Assembly (NCBI RefSeq): GCF_011745365.1
Contig: NW_024468909.1
Span: forward strand, 7,130,001 to 7,194,000
Length of the DNA: 64,000 nucleotides
Direction: 5' to 3'
DNA from: Cryphonectria parasitica EP155
Taxonomy: Eukaryota > Ascomycota > Sordariomycetes > Diaporthales > Cryphonectriaceae
Part shown: in pieces, positions 37,744 to 49,314 of the stretch
How the letters are laid out: the number at the start of each line of letters is the position of its first letter
Position numbering within the stretch: position 1 is the first letter of the stretch
Position numbers and translations under genes: made by a program
Notes under the pieces: generated by a model
What the model saw: only the letters and a program-made list of their open reading frames with translations
Told to the model about the DNA's origin: nothing
Databases searched by the model: none

Positions 37744-39063
37744 GATTGAATGTAGTGTGCAACCCTACAAGGGGGTGAAGTTTGGACAGACTTGATAATT
37801 GCTCCTGTAGGTAAGAAATTACCTGCGGGGGGTAGATTGGAAAAATTTGAAAGCGACAGATATGATTGAGTTGGCATTAGCTTTTTATATTATTTAGAAG
37901 AGTGAGAATGGTGAATACTCAATGAGAGAAATACACAAGCCACTACGCATGGCCAGGAGATGTGGGCGAAGCTTTGATACCTGGTCTGCTTGGGCAGGTG
38001 TCCTGCCTAGTCTCCAACCTCACCAACAACAAACAAGACCAGTCACCCGCGGAATTGCCAATGAGCTCAACATAACGCGAGCACTTACTTTTGCAGTATG
38101 TGCGTGCGCCCCCGTATCAGAAGCAAACAGCACAGGACCAATCGTGATAGTTCAGCTGACAGACTATTTGAAGATCTGCTACCACTAATGTTGTGTAGCT
38201 TGTGTGCGATATCGCAAGACGTAATAAAGAACTTTCGGCGTAGCATCTTGTCCCGTTGGTTTGTGATGCCGTAGTATTAAACATTTCGCGTGCATATCGT
38301 TATGCAGGTGAGTCTCGGTGGGGCGAGTGCATCTTCCCGATGGAGGGCAGCAGAGAACGAATGAGATAGCACCGTTTGCTCCAGACCCTCATACAGTGCT
38401 TTGGGCAAAATCGACACTGATCAACCAGTCTTTACCCCCGTCCTGGATCCAGCTCAAGTTGTAGCCAATGGCGGTACGCTATTTTCCCGAAACCTGTGGG
38501 CTTTTGTTTCGTATGATGAGTCTACTGCAGTAGACGTAAGTAGGACTTTTTTTCCCCCCTCCTTTACGGAAGTCATGCATTCATGATATGTCCCACTGCA
38601 TATGCATGCACGCAGTTTTGAGGCATCACAAGGCGACAAATGCAGGATGCCTATTTGACGAGATGGCCCGTGGGAAGGACCGTCGGGAGGACTTGCATTC
38701 GCAGCTGGACAATCGGATGTCATGGAAGAGACAGAGAGGTGGAGGGGAACGACGTTGGGAATGGCCCAGGTTGAAGCGTTCAAGCAGTCCAGGCTTCCCC
38801 AGGCCATTCCCTTGAAGGATTTTCGCGTCTTTCTTGGAAACCTCATCCTCGGCACTAAGATCACAAACGTCGATAGCATCACACCACCAAGAGCCACATA
38901 CCAGAGCTCTAGAGTACACAGGTGACACTACTGATTACAGAATGCTTTTAAATTCACACGTATCCTGCGCATATTAGCCATCAAAGAAAAGAAATAGGAA
39001 AGATGAACAAAACAAAAGTTCTTGGCTCAAGAATGCAACCTGGATCGCCACAGTGTTGTTGGT
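37744..39063. other. Intergenic region
   Basis: Upstream of the unrecognised minus-strand gene. A short open stretch at about 38401-38540 on the plus strand, followed by another at 38722-38925, has some protein-like character, but no start, splice partners or homology that I can name. No supported gene. Confidence 0.4.
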
Positions 39064-41015
39064 ATGCAGCCTCCCCTCATTAAAGACCGCTCTACAAGGG
39101 CCTCGGCTTCTGCAGGTGTCCAAATCAAGCAATCCCAGCTGTCGTCATCCCCACAAATCACTTTCACAGATCTGCCTGAGCGTGCCAGACGGATCATCTA
39201 CCGGTATCTCGGCATCATTGCTCATGAAGGCTGTCGGGCTAGTAGTTCCTGGTCCCTGAGCGGGACTGGCCATATCAACCAAAGCCCCTCTCAGCAGCTA
39301 GATGCACAATCCGAGAGCAATTCTCAGCATAGCCCCAATATTGCAAGCAATCAATATGTCTTGGTCGGATACGTTGGGAGATTCAGTGTCTCTCGTGGCG
39401 AGCAAGACACAGACACAAATGACCCTGGGGGAGACGACAAGCGCCTATCCTGCCGCGCGCTGTTTAATCTATTTCTCGTCTGCCGAGCCTGGTCTGAGGA
39501 TGCCGTATCCACCTTTTACGCAGAAAAACCATTTCCCGCTGTTTCATCGGGAGCATAAGGGCCGTGGGCCTCTCCTCCTCGTTGCTTTTTCGACAAGGCA
39601 ATAGAAGACATAAGCAAACATCCATGCAAGTACTATCTCAGTTTCATATTGAAAATGCTTTGGCCCCTCTCTACACCCCTGTCTTTGCATATGCCATGTT
39701 GTCATCCGTGCTTCCCCGTGCCGTCTTGTCTCAGAGAGCTAATACGAGAGAAAACCAGGCGGTGCCAATCCTCCTTCACCAATGCACACCACCACGAGCG
39801 AAAGGGATCGAGACATTATACGTGACTGGTCACATCTCTGCCGACGCCTAGCCGGTGCGATTGAGACAGGAAGGCTCCATCTCACGTTGATAGCGAATAC
39901 GAACGACGAAGATGTCGCCGCGTCTCTGGTGGCGCCCATGCATGTCCTGCCGGAACTGTGCGTCTGTTCCGTTTCCCTCTCCAGGCAGTATCGTCCAGAG
40001 GTTGCAAGAATTGCTGAGGCAATCTGTCTTGAGACCATGGGATATCCCAAGTCTCGTAGAAGCCATTCCTCTTCCTTGTTCTCCTTCCGGGATCTCCCCG
40101 ACGAGCTACAGCTGATGGTCTTGCGGCACACCGGCCTGAGGGCACCCTACCATCTTTGGACTGAACGTCTCGACCCAGCCATCACCACCACCGAGCATCC
40201 CGACCGTAGCATCTCTACCCAGTGCGTCTATAATGTTGGCGTGACTGAGAAAGGTGGCTGCGTCATGTGCTGCACAGGCGCCCACGCCCACTCGGCATCG
40301 AACCCGGCTTGCCGCTGCTGGACCCTCTCTCTGGCGCCACTGCAAGTGGACCGCAAGATGAGACGCATGGCCGAGACCATCTTATACCAGGAAAACACAT
40401 GGGTCTTGGATCTGCGTGCGTTTGTCGACCTCAGGCTCAACAACAGCAACGACCAGTTCCCGCCCTGCTATGACGGCCTCCTGCAGCTCGCCAAGCATTT
40501 GCAGATCCGCGTGTCCACAGGCGATATGGACGAGGACGCCTATGAGCCAGGAAACAGATGGCACACCCTCGTCAGCCACCTCAAGAAGGTCCACCACGAT
40601 CCAGGCCACCCTCAGCCTGCCCATGCTGCACCCGCGCCATTCCAAGTTTGCGCTGGGTGGTGCTAATGAGTCGGCCTCGCCATACATCACAAGCAACGGC
40701 TGGTTGGGCCACTACACTTTTGCCAAGCGTGCGCAGAGGTGTGCCGTCCTCGTAGGCTTCCGTCCCAAGGATGTTTTTGTGAGGGTCCTCCGCCGCCACC
40801 ACTGCATCGGGGCCGGGAGCACCTGGTGGGATCTGCAGACCAAGCATGAGTCACCCGTATGCGACCAGCGAGACTTTTGGCCACAGGAGCGTGACATTGA
40901 GAGGATGATTATGCATAACCCGGTTTACGACAGCAAGGCTAGGGGAAAAGCAAGGGCATTCATGAGCCTGTTGAAGATCTCCCCAGGGAGGAGGATGACC
41001 TGGGAGTCCCACTGA
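39064..41015 (+). pseudogene. F-box-like protein gene with several frameshifts
   Basis: Protein sense runs through almost the whole interval, but in changing frames. It begins at ATG 39064; an F-box-like FTDLPERARRIIYRYLG and then LFNLFLVCRAWSEDAVSTFY lead to a first break near 39528, at a run of five A. The sense continues one frame over (NHFPLFHREHKG), breaks again near 39570-39590, and moves to another frame by about 39800 (DWSHLCRRLAGAIETGRLHL). A second F-box-like motif, FRDLPDELQLMVLRHTG, lies near 40090. A further break near 40590 passes to the final frame (SKFALGGANESASPYITSNG), which ends at 41015. None of the breaks has credible splice sites. It belongs to the large, fast-evolving group of fungal F-box-like proteins. 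Assembly indel error is an alternative. Confidence 0.7.
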
Positions 41016-41270
41016 ACTCTTGGACTCCTTTCTCTCATGTCGCAGCGTGTTCACAGTGTGGCTGGTTTGGCAATACACTTTGCATCAGCGGGAAGTAAGT
41101 CATTGGCGGATGGATGGAGTAACCAGTCCAATAATCTCTTTTTATCGGTTTAACTAGTTAGTTATCACTTCTGGTGTATCTCTTTCTAACATCTATTGAG
41201 TACTTTTACAGTACATTTTTCGACGCTATAATCGAAACGTGTCCAGACATATATCCCAAGCCAACATTAA

Positions 41271-42325
41271 TTAATGAATTCCCCTGTTGGACACCCTGTT
41301 GTAGCCTGCGCCATAAGTATGCTCCTCCTCTCCGAGCTGAGGTGAGGTACCTGCAAGCTCTGATATAGGCCGCGCCATCTCGGCTCCATCTATCTCCGAC
41401 ACGGCGCTCAACTGCTGCTGCTGCAGTTGTCTCTGCGACTGGCTGAAGAGGGCGTTGAGACCACCGTGGCTGCCTATCGAGCTGATGGATGCGTGTTGCG
41501 TATGATGGACGTGTTCCGAGGATGTGCCGGACAGCCATGTTGGAGAAACTGACGCAGGCCGCTGATCAAATGGCGCCTGGCTCGGAGAGCTCTGGTGGTG
41601 AGTGACTACTTTTTCTGAACTGTATGGGGGAGATCCTGGGCCATAAAGAAATTGGGAATTAGGGAAGCCTGCAGTAGAGTCTTTGCCAAAGTTGATTAGT
41701 AATTATAAAAGCAGCTGGAACGAGACACCTGAACAACTGGGCGGACTTTCTTACCTTGATATGGACTCTGCGTATACAACGTAGGCGTCCCGACGGGCCA
41801 CGTTTGACTTGGAGTCCCATGCTGTTGTTGTTGTTGTTCTCGTTGTCTCTTCTTCTCACGTCGCTGGTAGAGCATAAAGAGTACAATCCCAATGCCCAAA
41901 GCAGCCAGCGCACTTCCAACCGCAATCCCAACGATAGCACCAGTCGACAGCGCAGATCTCGAGCCGCCCGAGCTGGCCTCAGAGGTCATGAAAGGGCTCG
42001 CGTCGGTGACATTATCCGACAACCTGGCGGCAGTGAGGTTCGCGCCGAAGCAGCCCCCGTCCTGGCACGGGTTGGCTTCGCAGCAGCCCATGAAGGGCGG
42101 GTTCGTGGCGGCACATGTGTACCAGAGGCTCGATGCCACGCAGGCCTGCTCTGGGATGGAGTCGTAGTCCGCTGAGCTGTAGCTCGCGTTGCGGAGCGCG
42201 GCCTGCGGACAGTCGCCCGTCCCGTCGGCGCAGGGGTCCTCAGTGCAGCAGCCTAGAAACTGTGTCGTGTTGCCCTGGCAGACGTAAAAGTGTCCGCCGT
42301 TGGGACAGTCTAATTCCAAGTTCAT
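41271..42325 (-). CDS. Single-pass membrane protein with duplicated Cys-rich ectodomain
   Basis: Two exons: complement(join(41271..41635, 41755..42325)), 311 aa; a 119-bp intron. The N-terminal 110 residues hold two copies of a Cys module: GGHFYVCQGNTTQFLGCC then DPC, and SLWYTCAATNPPFMGCC then NPC. N-glycosylation sequons follow, then one membrane segment (STGAIVGIAVGSALAALGIG and onward), a basic stop-transfer (QRREKKRQRE), a Gln run and a Ser/Gln/His-rich cytoplasmic tail. Layout resembles fungal surface sensors, although no WSC domain is seen. The start is uncertain: ATG 42325 precedes the Cys modules directly and follows a CT-rich leader; an in-frame ATG at 42406 would add 27 residues. 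Topology is N-outside. The family is known to me only as uncharacterised fungal proteins. Confidence 0.82.
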
Positions 42326-42881
42326 ACTGGGCGGAAGGATTTCAGATCCAGCGGCAAAACGAGAGACAGACAACGAAAAAGAAAAATAGGGGGAAAAGGA
42401 GAACATCGAATCGGAAGAGAGAGGGTGGTGAAAATTGGAAAGTACGAGTGGATGGCTTCGGGGATGGGTCTGCAGAATGAAGGGCCGGCCATGTTGCCCA
42501 GTAGAAGCTAGGGCTGTGCATGTGCTCTTCAAAGTATCCTGGTGTTGCTAATGCACGTTGGTTGTCGTTGGTTTGCGCCTTGCAGCAAACCATGCATTCA
42601 GGGCGTGAATAGACCGATGGAGTCACTCCAAATTTGGTCCCGAGCCCCAGATATCATGTCTGTAATCTCAAACATGTGAGGCATGGTCCTTTCCTTGCAG
42701 CCATGTGCGGGTTGCAGGTATGAGAGCTCTCGCTGGCACTTGCAGGGCTTCAAGGCCCAGGCAGTTGTGAGACACTCCTGAGAAGATGTGATGAGTCTAT
42801 TTGTTTTATCAAATCTTGCTAGTCCTGCCAGCCTTGCACAGTTGTGCTAAATAAGTACTTTTGTGGAAGATTATGTAGTAA
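42326..42881. other. Spacer between two minus-strand genes
   Basis: It contains the CT-rich leader (plus-strand GA-rich, about 42340-42440) of the Cys-rich membrane protein gene and the 3-prime flank of the next gene. No separate gene. Confidence 0.5.
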
Positions 42882-43786
42882 TTATGAAGAAGACAACAAT
42901 GGCTGCTGCTCATTGTCAAGCCCTGCAGTACGGATACTGCCCTCTCTGAATCTAAATTTGAATTGTCAGCATCACCATTTGGGAAAGTGACATGTGGGTC
43001 AGTGTTGATGTAGCCCACCTTGTATATCCGATAAAGGAAGCAAGCCAGAACGACCCGAGGTATGTTAATGTCCATTCTAGATATCCAGCTGGCCCATAGT
43101 TGCCACCGTACAAGAGAATCACAAACGTAAGGCCAATGCCCGCTTGGCACAAGACCAGAAAGGTATTCAGGAGGCACCTAAGTTGACAGATTGAATCTGA
43201 TAAGCCACAACATTCTAGTTTTCGTTAGGAATAATTGAACCACTCACCACTTCCTCAGACCAGGGAAATCAGCTGGTCCCCAGGTCTGATCCTGCCATAC
43301 CAGCGAGGTTAAAACAGCACTGATGGCCAGAGCACCAAAGGCTCCCATCAAAAAGTACCGGTGCTCCTTGTGATTGTCAAAAGTGTCAAAGATGCTGAGC
43401 AGGATAAGACACGCAGCAGCCACAAGGCCAGCAAACAGGGCAAAGAAACTGGTCATCTGTCGCCATTCTGCATCTTCGGTCAGTCCGTAGAACCTGTCCG
43501 AGTATCGAACATGGTGGACTGCAAAGACTGTCCCGGCGAATGCGATGCCTGTGATGGCACACCCAGCCACAAAGACGGGCTGGAATGTGAAGGCTGCTAT
43601 GTCACTGATGAACGGGACTTCTGGGTTGACTTGGCCAGGATACCGAGGCCGTCCGATTGCAAGCCAGCGAATAAACAGGATGCTGAGTGTTGTAAACCAG
43701 GCAGATCCTGCTATCAGAGGAAAGATCCAGAGTTTGTGAGAGTATCGAAGGTCCTTGCGAAAAACCTTTGCCCAGATGCCCGCCAT
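42882..43786 (-). CDS. Frag1/DRAM/Sfk1-family six-TM membrane protein
   Basis: Three exons: complement(join(42882..42951, 43019..43177, 43248..43786)), 255 aa; introns of 67 and 70 bp. The protein has about six hydrophobic segments in the pattern of the Frag1/DRAM/Sfk1 family: LWIFPLIAGSAWFTTLSILF near the N-terminus, a loop with PEVPFISDIAA, then VFVAGCAITGIAF, FFALFAGLVAAACLILLSIF, YFLMGAFGALAISAVLTSLV, and further segments in exon 2. The ISD motif in the first loop is a family hallmark. Exon 3 supplies a short cytosolic tail ending QPLLSSS; reading through instead would give a different tail, but the splice sites are good. Relatives act at the plasma membrane (Sfk1, phosphoinositide and lipid asymmetry) or in lysosome-like membranes. 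The exact role here is unknown. Confidence 0.87.
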
Positions 43787-44896
43787 GTTGACCAGAACGC
43801 GTGTACCGTGGCCTAGGATATCGTCGAGTCAACCTCACGAACCACTCGCTGCGGTAGATTAAGTAGATACGCAGAACAATGTTGATACTTCGAGGTGAAC
43901 TGTTTTCTCTTTGAGAGCAAAGTCCAGCGAAATTCCAAGAATGACTTTCATTCATCTGACCTCGGCCCATTCCATCTCTGAAAATGGCTGCAAATACGTC
44001 ATCTGTGGGTCTCGTGCAACCATAAACGATAGAGTATCACGATTCGCTCACTTTTCCGAAGATAACGAGCCAAGCAGCGCATGTAAGACTCGCAAAATGC
44101 CCATATAATCCCTTTCCTGCCCCTGACCTTGCTTTCTTATCCCGATCTGGTCGCCAGGACACGATCCCTTCATCCTGTCGAACGCATTCAAGGAATGAAC
44201 CCTTGTCTTGCTCGTCCACGTCTCAGATGCGTTGCTACGTGCAAGTATCAACCGCGCAAGACGCCCCTATCGTTCCTACGCGCGCCCCTCCTTCGTGGGG
44301 TTTGCAGCAGTGATCGCATTTGGGTTGATGCTCAGGGGGTTCGATAGATGCGGTGAGTTTATCCCCCCGACAGCGGGGGCGGCTTACTCGAGCAGCCAAC
44401 CACGATGCTGACACCGTGGCGGTGATGTGTCTATGCTGGCCCCACCGGACCAGGCCAGGGCCAATGAGGTTCGGCACGTTGGGGCCATCTGCACCGCCAA
44501 TGAAGCCATACTTTCATGCGTCTTGACAGCCCTGGGTTGCTTTTACGGTTCAATCTCGGGTCATCCGTACGTTTTCCTCGCTCGTCTGTCTGTGGGGGTT
44601 CGTGCAGTCCCATTCTGGGAAAGCAAGAGGAGTCCAGGTATTTCTACAAGGAGTTCCCTCGTGTGTTCAGGAGAGATGGGGTTTCTGTGTCCCTCGAGCC
44701 CGCCGCTTTCTCAATATATTATTGACTCATCGCTTAGCTCTGCAAAACTCCTCTGCTTTTACTGTTTTGTTTTATTTTGTTTCTTGAGCAATCACCACTG
44801 GCTGGTGCAATTGACTCCCTTGCGATACTACAACAACAACAACAACACCACCACGCTGCACTCGGCAGTATTATTCTTGATATTTGAGATATCACC
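43787..44896. other. Divergent intergenic region
   Basis: Between two divergent genes. It has a (CAA)6 microsatellite at about 44829-44846 in the presumed leader of the plus-strand gene. No supported gene. Confidence 0.5.
44829..44846. repeat. (CAA)6 microsatellite
   Basis: Six CAA units about 50 bases upstream of the ATG of the next gene, probably in its 5-prime leader. CAA repeats are common in fungal leaders and unstructured in RNA. Confidence 0.8.
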
Positions 44897-46094
44897 ATGC
44901 CGAGAGACCTCGTCAAGATTTCTTCTGTGAAGAGTCGGGAGCGAGATGAAAAGAAATCCCTGAACCAGCGGGAGTGTGATCAAGTCTATACTGCCATCAA
45001 GCGGTGGAAGGCTCATGATGGGGCTGTCCTGGTCCCGGTCGTCCGAAAGGAGGTCGTGTCAGAGCTCCAGGAGAGGGCTAAGCCCAAGTGGTGGAAGATG
45101 AAGAGATCTGGTAAGTGGGCCTTGCTCTTCTTCCTTCCGACCTATATTTCATGATATGTATCAATGGCTCCTCGCTTACACAAAACAACAATTTTTAGCC
45201 AAGTCGACACTCTGCATCACCACTCCACAGCACCTCCAGCGGGAGATCAACAGTACCGCCAGCGACGGCAATGTGAAGGAGCTCTTCCTCCTCATCAGCC
45301 GCCAGGTCGACCTCCCGCAGCTGAAGTTCGACGTGCCCTCCGGTATCGACAACCTCTACATCATCCGGTGCGGGCACCAGACGAGCAGCAGCGATACCAC
45401 TACTCAGCGCAACGGTGGCGGCATGGAGATGGTCAGTCCCAACGACAAACTAATTCTGAACGGGAGCTCGACCTTCTGCGGTGTGAGGCTCGATGAATGG
45501 CAGGCCAAGCGGGTCGGGGAGCACAACCTGATCCTCGGCCCGGGCGTGGTCATCCAGCTCGCCATGGGTATCCCCTGGACGGCACGCGAGGCCCTGGGCA
45601 GCATCTCCAAGAAGCAGCGCGAGGAGGTCTGCAAGCACTTCCGAGACATGTGCGAGGCCAAGTACCAGGACACCCCGCAGTGGGACAAGTGGAAGGACCC
45701 CGTCAACAAGCTTCTCGACGTGGCAGCCGGTTCTGCCAGCGTCACCCAGGTCGTGGAATGCTACGCCAACGGCATCGTCGTCCAGGCCGCCACCAAGCTG
45801 ACCGAAGTCGGCGTCGATGGGCTCCTCAAGGTCGGTGCCGGGCTCCTGTGTGTCTCGGGCCCCGGTCAGATGGCCCTGGCTGGCGTGGGTGTCGCTGCCG
45901 CTATCTACTTTGTCCCGTGGGACACAGTCTGGAGTTGGTTTAGGGCTTCTTTTGGCGCCTTGCTGAGCTGGCTCATGCGTGCGTGGGAGAACTTCAAGTC
46001 TTGGGTCCGCACCACAGCCACTGGTCAGATCACCGCGGCCGCAGGGAAGCAGGGCCTGGAGATGACAGTTCGCCAGCTCCAGGCTGTCAGATGA
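44897..46094 (+). CDS. Orphan protein with Gly/Ala-rich hydrophobic C-terminal region
   Basis: Two exons: join(44897..45110, 45199..46094), 369 aa; an 88-bp intron with acceptor tttttag. The start has good context (caccATG). I do not recognise the family. The N-terminal third is charged (SRERDEKKSLNQRECDQV) with a basic, Trp-containing segment before the splice. The middle contains NLYIIRCGHQ and NLILGPGVVIQLAMGIPWTA. Residues about 275-330 form a Gly/Ala-rich hydrophobic stretch (GLLKVGAGLLCVSGPGQMAL, then VGVAAAIYFVPW), followed by amphipathic Trp-rich helices. This could insert in or lie on a membrane. There is no signal peptide. The clean codon pattern of exon 2 over 298 codons makes the gene credible. 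Confidence 0.75.
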
Positions 46095-49000
46095 CGAGTC
46101 TCTCACAGCCTCTGCGTGTGATTTTAACACAACCACTATCAAGGCTGGAATTATTCGAGCTTCTTTGAACATTGCTATCACTAGGATTGTTAACATTCGT
46201 TTCATGGTCGAAAGACGGCAGATGGTCAGATGCTTCTATGTGCACTACTCCCACAATCGTTGATAGCCCATAATTTTGATACCCTCGTTTTGATCAACCC
46301 TTGGTCTGAACACTTGAGCTTCATGTTAGAAAAATTAAGTTGCCTTTTTGCGTTGCATAAGTAGGCTCAACCTGACGTTTTTCCAGAGTTGCCAAGCAAA
46401 ACCAATAATGCTTGAAAGCTCTTTAGGCTTATGTTTAAGCCCTGCAATAGCTCTCAATCTCTCGGAGAGAACCGCCGCCAGTCATCGCCATTCAGAGTCA
46501 ATTCTGATGATTGTTTCAAATACAGTTTTCAACCCGACAACTCAGGAATTGAAGGTGTTCACCCTGGGCAAGGCGTCATACCCGAATGTAACTCGAGCTC
46601 AGCCCCTGCTTGTTACAATGGTGTCGGGTATGTCTGCATACTTCAATGTATATATGGAAAAGAATGAAGAAACAGCGAATTTTTTCTTTCTCTTTCTCAG
46701 AGGTATTGAATTGATCAAGTATTGACTATTTGAATATCGACATCAGGCCAGCCCATTCAAAAGACAGCGTCTGATTTACATTTCTACCGCCCTCGTAATC
46801 AAGTCCAGCGAACTTCTAACATGGACTACACCAGTCAGATTCTTCGCTCTTGGAGACATTTGAGGATTGGTCTCGAGAAACATAGGTGGTGAGATGTGAT
46901 TAACCCAGCTAACGAATGTCGAGGATGGCTTGCATACTTAAGAACCGTGCAGGATTGCCATTGATAGACCTTCATGTCGCCTCAACCCTAAGTACAGTTT
47001 CAGTATAAGTGACGTGTCGTCTTACTTGACTAATACGTGCCCAAGACTTTCTAATTGCTTCCCTTAATCTCCATAACAGCTTCCAGGGTCCTCAAACTTG
47101 TGGCGATGTGCAACTTGAAGCTGACGTGACAGTCAACGGCAAGAGCGTCACACTCATAATTCAGTCCTACTCTTCCATTTCATATGGTCTTGACTAAGCT
47201 GGGTGTGGGAAAGTTTGTTCATAAATCCTCACCGCTGGCTTTCTGTGCTGAATGACCACTGGCGCCGGCCGAGAATGAAGTCTTGATAAGATGATCCATG
47301 GCTTCTCAACAGCTTTGTTTAAGACCTAAATGAGAGAAGATTGGTATTGTCGGCATCATATTTTATCATCACTCTTACAAGTGACAATGCCATCTAGCTG
47401 GGCAGGATGATTCGAAGACAGCGACGCAAACACCGCGAAGCTGGAGACAACCACCTAGCCACATGCCTCAGACCGAGCCTTGAGGAGAATAATACTTTTT
47501 CACACCCTCCAGGAAGACTCCCAGGCCTAATTTGATCTGGTTCATCGATTTAGTTTTCTATTAGAAGTGAGGGATGAAGGTGCCTTGTAGAAGACCAACT
47601 GGAAAAGAGCTCCTCAATGGCAAAGCATCTCAATAAGTGTTTTCAATTACTACTCTTCGGAGATGCACCAGTTGCAGCGGCATCTCCACAAAAGCAGATG
47701 AGTTCGCCCCAGAAAGCGAATTCCGACAAAGCATACCCGCAACTGACTACCCCAACCTCAATTACTTGCAAATCGTTCAGCTGAGATCGGATAGCCCTGT
47801 GATCCAAGCCTGATCATCAGAATCGTCCGCGATCCAATCCTTCGGTATGTATGCTTTCTGTCGACGGATCAGACCATGCCAAGTTCTACTGCCCGTTACT
47901 GCCCTCCGAGGTCTGCCGAGAATTGCTTCATACTCCGCCAGCTATGATGGGGTTGGACACGCGGCATCTGACGACGATCTGCGACAAGGTCTTCTTCCAT
48001 CACCGGAGGCCCACCACTAAGTGTAGCCAGACGATCACCGTTCAGGCCCATCAGGTTCGAAGGTATACTATAGTACAAGTGTTTCAAAGACCATGCGGCA
48101 CATGAAGCCTACGAGGTCCAGCCATACAAGAGCTTTCAACTCCAAGGTGGTTCCCCCTTGGTTATTCCGTCTATGTCAAGCTACAACATAATTCTCTACA
48201 CGCAGGCTAGCAACGCCTGACACGCTCCTACGCCTCCTTCTCGAAGAAAAATCGGGAATCAAAGATCACCATAGGGTCTATGCCAGGGTCATGTCGGGAA
48301 ACTACTTAAGTACTTTATCTACCCCACACGGAAAATATGGCCCCAACAGCAAGCCACACAGTCAAGGTAGAGGGAGGCGCAACGAGGTCTGGGGCTGCGT
48401 CAACCGCTAGATCTCTGATCCCTGCCCGTCTATAGTTGCATCGTACTCAACGGTTTTCAGCTGTTTTGATACCTGACTTTGGGGATATTTTGCCCCAATG
48501 TACGTGGCCCGGTGGCGTCGATCACGATTCGCAACAGCCATTGGTAGAAATCCTACATGCAGTTGCTTCGGCTGTAAGGAATGGTCTGAGAACGAGAACG
48601 TAAACATACAAAACCTCGATGAATAATCTTGTTTTTGGCACGACATTGATTTCCCGATGTGGTTCGTGATCAAAGGAGAGCTTGAACCTCTTGACGTGTC
48701 CCACGACTTGGGGAGAGAAATGTGGGTCAGGACCCGTAGGAGTTACGAAGCCATATATGGGCCCAAGAAGCGCAATATAGAGTCATTCGTCAGCTGGGCC
48801 CCCTGACACAGGGGTTCTCGGTCCAAGCCGAGCCGACATTGGCGACGATTGCGGGCCTCGAAGGAAGCAAAGGTCGAAAAAAGGGTTGTGACCATAGAAC
48901 ATAGTTACTGTACCGTAAATCTCTGTTATTTTCAATCAATGCAGGCCTGCCATTAGAATGCTTTATTGTGCAAAAAGTCAAGGTGCCACTGCTCTCAAAT

Positions 49001-49314
49001 GGTCATGCTTCGTCCAAACCCGGTCCAACTTGTGTTTTTGACGTTCGGTAATACGTAGCAAGCGATATGGACCGTGGTCTAAAAACGGATCCCCAGATCT
49101 CTTCTCTACAGGCCCTGTCTAGATCGGAACTCAGAGCCCCATTTAACGCGTAACGAGGCGGTACTGCCCCCTTTCCCTGCCCAATGGCCACCATCATAAG
49201 GAACAGACTCTTCCGATTTTCTTTTCTTCTACTCTTGCCCGTTATGATGATGACGCTCGGCGATCATACAACCTCTTCAGGACGCTTGGTACGGTGGCAC
49301 CCTACTTGGCCAGA
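46095..49314. other. 3.2-kb gene-poor region
   Basis: No gene that I can support. Possible relics are a Cys-containing open stretch near 46431-46626 and an exon-like segment at about 47090-47207, preceded by an acceptor-like cataacag and ending in TAA. The rest is closed in all frames and rather AT-rich. I see no terminal repeats or transposase. Confidence 0.45.

Noticed and set aside
38401..38928. Open stretches on both strands upstream of the F-box-like pseudogene
   Set aside because: Some protein-like segments, but no start, no credible splice joins and no motif.
42325..42406. Upstream in-frame ATG of the Cys-rich membrane protein
   Set aside because: The added residues are the translation of a CT-rich leader; not excluded, but the downstream ATG is preferred.
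45450..46205. 251-codon minus-strand frame
   Set aside because: Shadow of the clean two-exon gene on the plus strand; no recognisable motif.
48050..48070. T-loop-like ggttcgaagg element, considered as a tRNA remnant
   Set aside because: No acceptor stem, D-arm or anticodon arm can be formed upstream; the same holds for similar motifs near 51714.
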